Assembly (NCBI GenBank): GCA_041576975.1
Contig: JBFGJY010000008.1
Coordinates: 1 to 57,067 of the forward strand
Reading direction: 5' to 3'
Length of the DNA: 57,067 bases
Source: JBFGJY01 sp041576975
GTDB taxonomy: Bacteria > Pseudomonadota > Gammaproteobacteria > UBA4575
Under the pieces are notes generated by a model that did no database searches, had not been told where the DNA came from, and saw only the letters and a program-made list of their open reading frames with translations. The position numbers were made by a program, and so were the translations under genes. Below, piece by piece: positions 53,441 through 57,067 of the stretch; the stretch's first letter is position 1; the number at the start of each line of letters is the position of its first letter.

Positions 53441-55363
53441 ATGTTGCATTGTGAAGAAATCTTTAGTCCGGTTGGGCTATTGTCTAAACACTTAGACAAC
53501 TTTAGATATCGTCCTCAACAGCAACACATGAGCGAGGCTATAGAATCTTCGCTTACAGATCATAGCCAGCTGATAATCGAAGCAGGTACAGGGGTTGGAA
53601 AAACATTTGCTTACTTAATTCCAGCATTACTGTCTAGGCAGAAAATAATCATATCCACAGGCACTAAACATCTTCAAGATCAGCTATATTTCAAGGACTT
53701 GCCAACTTTACTAAAAATTCTCAAACTATCTGTATCGACTGCATTATTAAAAGGCCGAGCGAATTATCTTTGTTTATATCGCTTAGAGCAGGATGCACCA
53801 CGTACACAACCACGTAACAGGAACTTTGTGGAAAAAATTCAAGTGATTAAAGATTGGTCCTTAGTCACTAAGTCTGGGGAAATTGCAGAAGTTTCAAACA
53901 TAAGTGAAGACGATGCGATCTGGTCAAGCGTTACCTCCACGGTAGAAAATTGCTTAGGAGCTGAATGCCCGAGTCATCAAAATTGTCATGTTGTCAAAGC
54001 TAGGCAGAAGGCGCAAAAAGCCGATGTAGTAATTATCAATCACCACTTATTTTTTGCAGATTTGGCGCTAAAGCAAGAAGGATTCGGTGAATTGTTACCC
54101 AGCGCCAATGCATTTATTTTTGATGAAGCGCACCAGTTACCTGAATTAGCCAGTACTTTTTTTGCTACTACAGTAAGTAGTCGCCAATTCAAAGATTTGG
54201 CCGATGATGCAATTGCAGCACAACTTGATGAAGCGCCCGATGCCAGCGAGGCACGTGGAGTCATTGATACATTGCAAAAAGCGGCTGCAGAATTCCAATT
54301 AGTTCTAGCCGGAAACATCGGTCGCAAACCGTGGCATGAAGTTATTGCCGTAGCAAAAATTGAAGATCAATTTAATCAGCTATGTAAATCCGTTCACATA
54401 CTGTTAAAGACATTAGTAGAGTTGAGTGATCGTGGCAATGTGCTAGCACGTTGCACTGAGCGTTGTGAAAGCATTGAACAAGACTTAAATATGATCTCGG
54501 AAAAGATCGAAGGCAGGATAAATTGGCTGGAGAGTTTTGAGCGGAGTTTTAAATTACATAGCACCCCGCTCGTGGTAGCAGATTCATTTCAAGCCTTTAT
54601 GCAACGATATCGATGTAGTTGGATTTTTACCTCTGCAACACTGACAGTAAATGCTAAATTTGATCATTTTCAACAACAGTTGGGATTGAGTGATGCAGAT
54701 ACGATTATGCTAGATAGTCCTTATGACTATGAAACTAATACACGATTATTTTTACCATCTATTAGTTTAGATCCGAATGATGAAAACTACACACGAGCAG
54801 TAGTGGATGCTGTGTTGCCTATACTTGAAATGAATCAAGGGCGTGCTTTTTTATTATTTACTAGTCATCGTGCGTTACGTATTGCTGCAGATTATCTTTA
54901 CGATCATGATGATTTTACTTTACTAGTTCAAGGTGAAGCACCACGCAGAGAATTATTGGCCTTATTTGCAAAAACAGAACATGCGGTGTTACTCGGTACT
55001 AGCAGCTTTTGGGAAGGCGTCGATATACGCGGAGATGCGTTAAGTTGTGTCGTGATTGACAAGCTACCATTTGCATCGCCAGACAATCCCGTACTGACAG
55101 GGCGTCTACAATTAATACGTCAAACAGGTGCAAATCCATTTATTACATATCAGTTGCCACAGGCTGTTATTGCATTAAAACAAGGTGTAGGTCGATTGAT
55201 ACGAGATGAAGAGGACTACGGGGTCGTAACAATTTGTGATCCTAGGATAATCACAAAACCATACGGTAAATCGTTTATTAATAGTCTACCAAAAATGCCT
55301 CTCACTTCTAATCTTGATGATGTGATCAATTTTTTACAGCTTCGAGAGACTGAGCCCGCATAA
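53441..55363 (+). CDS. yoaA: DinG/YoaA-type Fe-S ATP-dependent helicase
   Basis: XPD-like superfamily 2 helicase linked to replication-fork repair. It has 640 aa (E. coli YoaA 636). Walker A is EAGTGVGKTFAYLIPAL (about residues 45-61), DEAH box is FDEAHQLPE, and TSSFWEGVDIRGD plus ALKQGVGRLIRDEED are the C-terminal helicase motifs. Four cysteines (RANYLC, ENCLG, AECPS, QNCH; about residues 110-190) match the XPD-type iron-sulfur cluster. Its place directly upstream of tsaB matches E. coli yoaA-tsaB and favours YoaA over DinG. In E. coli, YoaA works with HolC. Confidence 0.95.
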   Translation: MLHCEEIFSPVGLLSKHLDNFRYRPQQQHMSEAIESSLTDHSQLIIEAGTGVGKTFAYLIPALLSRQKIIISTGTKHLQDQLYFKDLPTLLKILKLSVSTALLKGRANYLCLYRLEQDAPRTQPRNRNFVEKIQVIKDWSLVTKSGEIAEVSNISEDDAIWSSVTSTVENCLGAECPSHQNCHVVKARQKAQKADVVIINHHLFFADLALKQEGFGELLPSANAFIFDEAHQLPELASTFFATTVSSRQFKDLADDAIAAQLDEAPDASEARGVIDTLQKAAAEFQLVLAGNIGRKPWHEVIAVAKIEDQFNQLCKSVHILLKTLVELSDRGNVLARCTERCESIEQDLNMISEKIEGRINWLESFERSFKLHSTPLVVADSFQAFMQRYRCSWIFTSATLTVNAKFDHFQQQLGLSDADTIMLDSPYDYETNTRLFLPSISLDPNDENYTRAVVDAVLPILEMNQGRAFLLFTSHRALRIAADYLYDHDDFTLLVQGEAPRRELLALFAKTEHAVLLGTSSFWEGVDIRGDALSCVVIDKLPFASPDNPVLTGRLQLIRQTGANPFITYQLPQAVIALKQGVGRLIRDEEDYGVVTICDPRIITKPYGKSFINSLPKMPLTSNLDDVINFLQLRETEPA

Positions 55364-55376
55364 TGCACATGACCGC

Positions 55377-55390
55377 CTGTATATATACAG
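55377..55390. promoter_or_regulatory. 14-bp perfect palindrome downstream of yoaA
   Basis: CTGTATATATACAG is perfectly self-complementary, 13 bases after the yoaA stop and about 260 before tsaB. It resembles a LexA (SOS) box but has CTGT-N6-ACAG where the gammaproteobacterial box has CTGT-N8-ACAG. It could be an operator for another dimeric regulator, or chance A+T sequence. Confidence 0.4.
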
Positions 55391-55414
55391 ACAAGCAATT
55401 GGCTAAATAGACGT

Positions 55415-55648
55415 ATGCAAAACTTCAAGAATCCCAGTTTAAATTTAATCTGTACTGTCCGGTTTTTGGCTATATCTTGCTTCACTTGGCTTGCGGTTCC
55501 TGCAAGTACTACATTTCTTCCTTCATTAATTCTGTGCAAGTTGGTTCCTTCAAGCCATAGCTACGGCTATGACTTTCAGTCCAGAGCTGCGCCAGATAAA
55601 GCGACCTCTCACCCAAAATTCCAAACTCTTATGCAATATGCGAGCTAG
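55415..55648 (+). CDS. Possible small membrane or secreted protein (doubtful)
   Basis: An open frame of 77 codons whose TAG stop is 2 bases before the tsaB ATG. The N-terminus has a hydrophobic run (LICTVRFLAISCFTWLAVPA) resembling a signal or membrane segment; the rest is Ser-rich with no known motif. There is no Shine-Dalgarno before the ATG, and a hairpin CATAGC-TACG-GCTATG (55555-55570) lies inside the frame. It may be an untranslated tsaB leader. I do not recognise the family. Confidence 0.22.
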   Translation: MQNFKNPSLNLICTVRFLAISCFTWLAVPASTTFLPSLILCKLVPSSHSYGYDFQSRAAPDKATSHPKFQTLMQYAS

Positions 55649-55650
55649 CC

Positions 55651-56343
55651 ATGAAGCTACTTGCCATTGAAACCGCAACCGAATGCTGTTCGGCCGCATT
55701 GTTAATTGATAATGAGATTTTCGCTGTAAGTGAAGTGGCACCACGGCGCCATAACGAGATTATTTTATCTATGTGCGAACAAGTTTTGGCACAAGGGGAA
55801 GTTAGTCTCGCGCAGTTGAATGCGATCGCATTTGGGCGTGGACCTGGCGCATTCACAGGCGTTCGCTTAGCTGCCAGCGTTACTCAAGGAATTGCCTTAG
55901 CTCAAGATTTACCTGTAGTACCCGTGTCATCCCTGGCCGCGCTTGCACAAGCTGCTTATCAAACACAACAAGCATCACAGGTGCTGTCTTGCATTGATGC
56001 CCGCATGCAAGAAATATACTACGCATTATTTCAATTAGATAAAGATGAAATAATGCAAGTAGTAGGTGATGAGCAAGTGATTAAACCAAGTTTAATTGAC
56101 ATCGATGTAAGCAACAGTTGTTTTGGTGTTGGGACAGGATGGCGGCTATATGCAGAAGTGTTGTTAGAAAGATGTGGTAAAAAAATTTCATATGATGCTG
56201 ATGCATTACCACAAGCAGAGTATGTGGCTGAATTGGGTAAGTATTATTTTGAAAAAGGGAATAGTGTTTCAGCTGTGCATGCCTTGCCTGTATATTTACG
56301 AGACAACGTTGCTGAAAAACCAATACGTAAGACAGTATTTTAA
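55651..56343 (+). CDS. tsaB: tRNA threonylcarbamoyladenosine biosynthesis protein TsaB
   Basis: Scaffold partner of TsaD and TsaE in making the t6A37 modification of ANN-decoding tRNAs. It has 230 aa (E. coli 231). ASKHA-fold markers: LLAIETATECCSAAL at the N-terminus, RHNEIILSMCEQVL, and FGRGPGAFTGVRLAASVTQG. It lacks the metal-binding HxxxH of TsaD (RHNE is the degenerate form), as expected for TsaB. The VOC gene follows after 2 bases. Confidence 0.97.
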   Translation: MKLLAIETATECCSAALLIDNEIFAVSEVAPRRHNEIILSMCEQVLAQGEVSLAQLNAIAFGRGPGAFTGVRLAASVTQGIALAQDLPVVPVSSLAALAQAAYQTQQASQVLSCIDARMQEIYYALFQLDKDEIMQVVGDEQVIKPSLIDIDVSNSCFGVGTGWRLYAEVLLERCGKKISYDADALPQAEYVAELGKYYFEKGNSVSAVHALPVYLRDNVAEKPIRKTVF

Positions 56344-56345
56344 TC

Positions 56346-56768
56346 ATGGCGACTTCAATATTTCATCTAGCCTTTCCGGTTCATGATATTGAAGAGACTA
56401 GAAACTTCTATGTCAATGTATTGGGTTGTACAGTGGGACGTGAAGATAAGCGTTGGATTGATTTTAATTTTTACGGCAATCAAATTAGTGCACATCTATA
56501 CGATCATGAGGATATATTTACACCCGCAAACCCCGTAGATGAGCAAGATATTCCAATTCGGCACTTCGGAATCATATTGAACTGGGGTGAATGGCAGCAC
56601 TTGGCGGAACGATTAAAACGCGAAAGAGTCGAATTTCATATTGAGCCGTGTATCCGGTTTAAAGGGCAAGTTGGCGAACAGGCTACGATGTTTATTAAAG
56701 ATCCAAGTGATAATTATTTGGAATTTAAATCGTTTAAAGATATGAAGAAAATTTTTGTTAAGGATTAA
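56346..56768 (+). CDS. VOC (glyoxalase/bleomycin-resistance) family protein
   Basis: Small metal-dependent or metal-less enzyme of the vicinal-oxygen-chelate fold, 140 aa with two beta-alpha-beta-beta-beta units. The unit starts are FHLAFPVHDIEETRNFYVNVLG and the second half around IRHFGIILNWGEWQHLAERL; the end has the conserved FIKDPSDNYLEFKSF. Candidate metal ligands are His (FHLAF), His (IRHFG) and Glu (YLEFK). Possible activities in the fold include isomerases and dioxygenases; the substrate cannot be told. It starts 2 bases after tsaB and 3 before the next gene. Confidence 0.9.
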   Translation: MATSIFHLAFPVHDIEETRNFYVNVLGCTVGREDKRWIDFNFYGNQISAHLYDHEDIFTPANPVDEQDIPIRHFGIILNWGEWQHLAERLKRERVEFHIEPCIRFKGQVGEQATMFIKDPSDNYLEFKSFKDMKKIFVKD

Positions 56769-56771
56769 AAA

Positions 56772-57067
56772 ATGCGCACCATAATTGCATTATTGATACT
56801 TTTATACTCCGTGACCGGTATAGCTAGTGGTCCAAAAATTTTAAAGGCCAAGGCTGAATTAACACCTGCACAAAAATATAATTTTACGGTAACAATCAAA
56901 CATGCCGATACCGGTTGGGATCATTACGCCAATGCATGGCGTGTATATTCACAAGAAGGTGAATTAATTGGTGAGCGTGTCCTTTATCATCCGCATGTTA
57001 AAGAGCAACCCTTTACACGTACATTGCTTGGTATCCATGTACCCTCAGATGTAAGTGAAGTTATCAT
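56772..57067 (+). CDS. Secreted protein of unknown function (3' end cut by window edge)
   Basis: Open frame from ATG 56772 to the window edge, 98 complete codons. The N-terminus is a signal peptide (MRTIIALLILLYSVTGIASG, cleavage near residue 19). The mature part has a striking conserved-looking core, ADTGWDHYANAWRVYSQEG then ERVLYHPHVKEQPFTRTLLG, with many His and Trp residues. I recall similar uncharacterised exported proteins in proteobacteria but know no function; no cofactor motif is certain. It is probably cotranscribed with the VOC gene (3-base gap). Confidence 0.8.
   Translation, partial: MRTIIALLILLYSVTGIASGPKILKAKAELTPAQKYNFTVTIKHADTGWDHYANAWRVYSQEGELIGERVLYHPHVKEQPFTRTLLGIHVPSDVSEVI

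Noticed and set aside
55377..55390. Canonical SOS (LexA) box
   Set aside because: The half-site spacing is N6, two bases shorter than the gammaproteobacterial consensus; kept only as an unassigned palindrome.
55216..55539. 107-codon minus-strand ORF at the end of yoaA
   Set aside because: It is mostly a shadow of the yoaA reading frame and its composition is not protein-like.

Overview
The window is a compact, almost entirely housekeeping stretch of a gammaproteobacterial chromosome with an A+T-rich base composition. The evidence is gene order: thrS-infC-rpmI-rplT-pheS-pheT-ihfA-merR-tRNA-Pro, lepB-DUF4845-rnc-era-recO-pdxJ-acpS, map-glnD-dapC-dapD-(yffB)-dapE, and the long block rpsB-tsf-pyrH-frr-uppS-cdsA-dxr-rseP-bamA-skp-lpxD-fabZ-lpxA...rnhB-dnaE-accA-tilS-pyrG-kdsA-eno-ftsB-ispD-ispF. 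These orders and the protein sequences match free-living gammaproteobacteria. The species cannot be named from the sequence alone. No phage, insertion sequence, CRISPR array or defence locus is visible.

Layout. 1-1166 (minus) is a class I aminotransferase cut by the left edge, divergent from uvrB. 3291-3643 is a gene-free stretch rich in inverted repeats ahead of tRNA-Val. 3754-3857 is a foldable palindromic element in the thrS leader. 3913-11252 is the translation operon (ThrRS, IF3, L35, L20, PheRS) with IHF-alpha, a MerR-type regulator and tRNA-Pro. 11253-11738 is a 486-base gap without a gene, where lepA would usually lie. 11739-17333 runs lepB to cysM, followed by a DnaQ-like exonuclease gene. 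18119-25197 (minus) is map-glnD-dapC-dapD-yffB-dapE, with yffB broken by two ochre stops. From 25400 on, the plus strand carries translation factors, UMP kinase, isoprenoid, phospholipid, outer-membrane-assembly and lipid A genes. It is interrupted at 38092-41301 by the minus-strand block gnnA-gnnB-lpxB. 41414-53419 continues with rnhB, dnaE, accA, tilS, pyrG, kdsA, eno, ftsB, ispD and ispF. The right end holds a YoaA/DinG helicase, tsaB, a VOC protein and the start of a secreted unknown.

How the genes work together. LpxA, LpxD, LpxB, FabZ and KdsA make lipid A and Kdo, BamA and Skp assemble the outer membrane, and RseP controls the envelope stress response. GnnA and GnnB next to lpxB predict that the sugar acylated by LpxA is the 3-amino analogue of UDP-GlcNAc, giving lipid A with amide-linked chains at position 3. 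Dxr, IspD and IspF belong to the MEP pathway; UppS uses its products to make the undecaprenyl carrier. DapC, DapD and DapE make meso-diaminopimelate by the succinylase route.

No wholly new system stands out. The points most worth a second look are the inverted gnnA-gnnB-lpxB block, a helix-hairpin-helix extension on ribosomal protein S2, the AUC start codon of infC, the two-stop yffB pseudogene, and the structured intergenic elements around tRNA-Val/thrS and downstream of yoaA.
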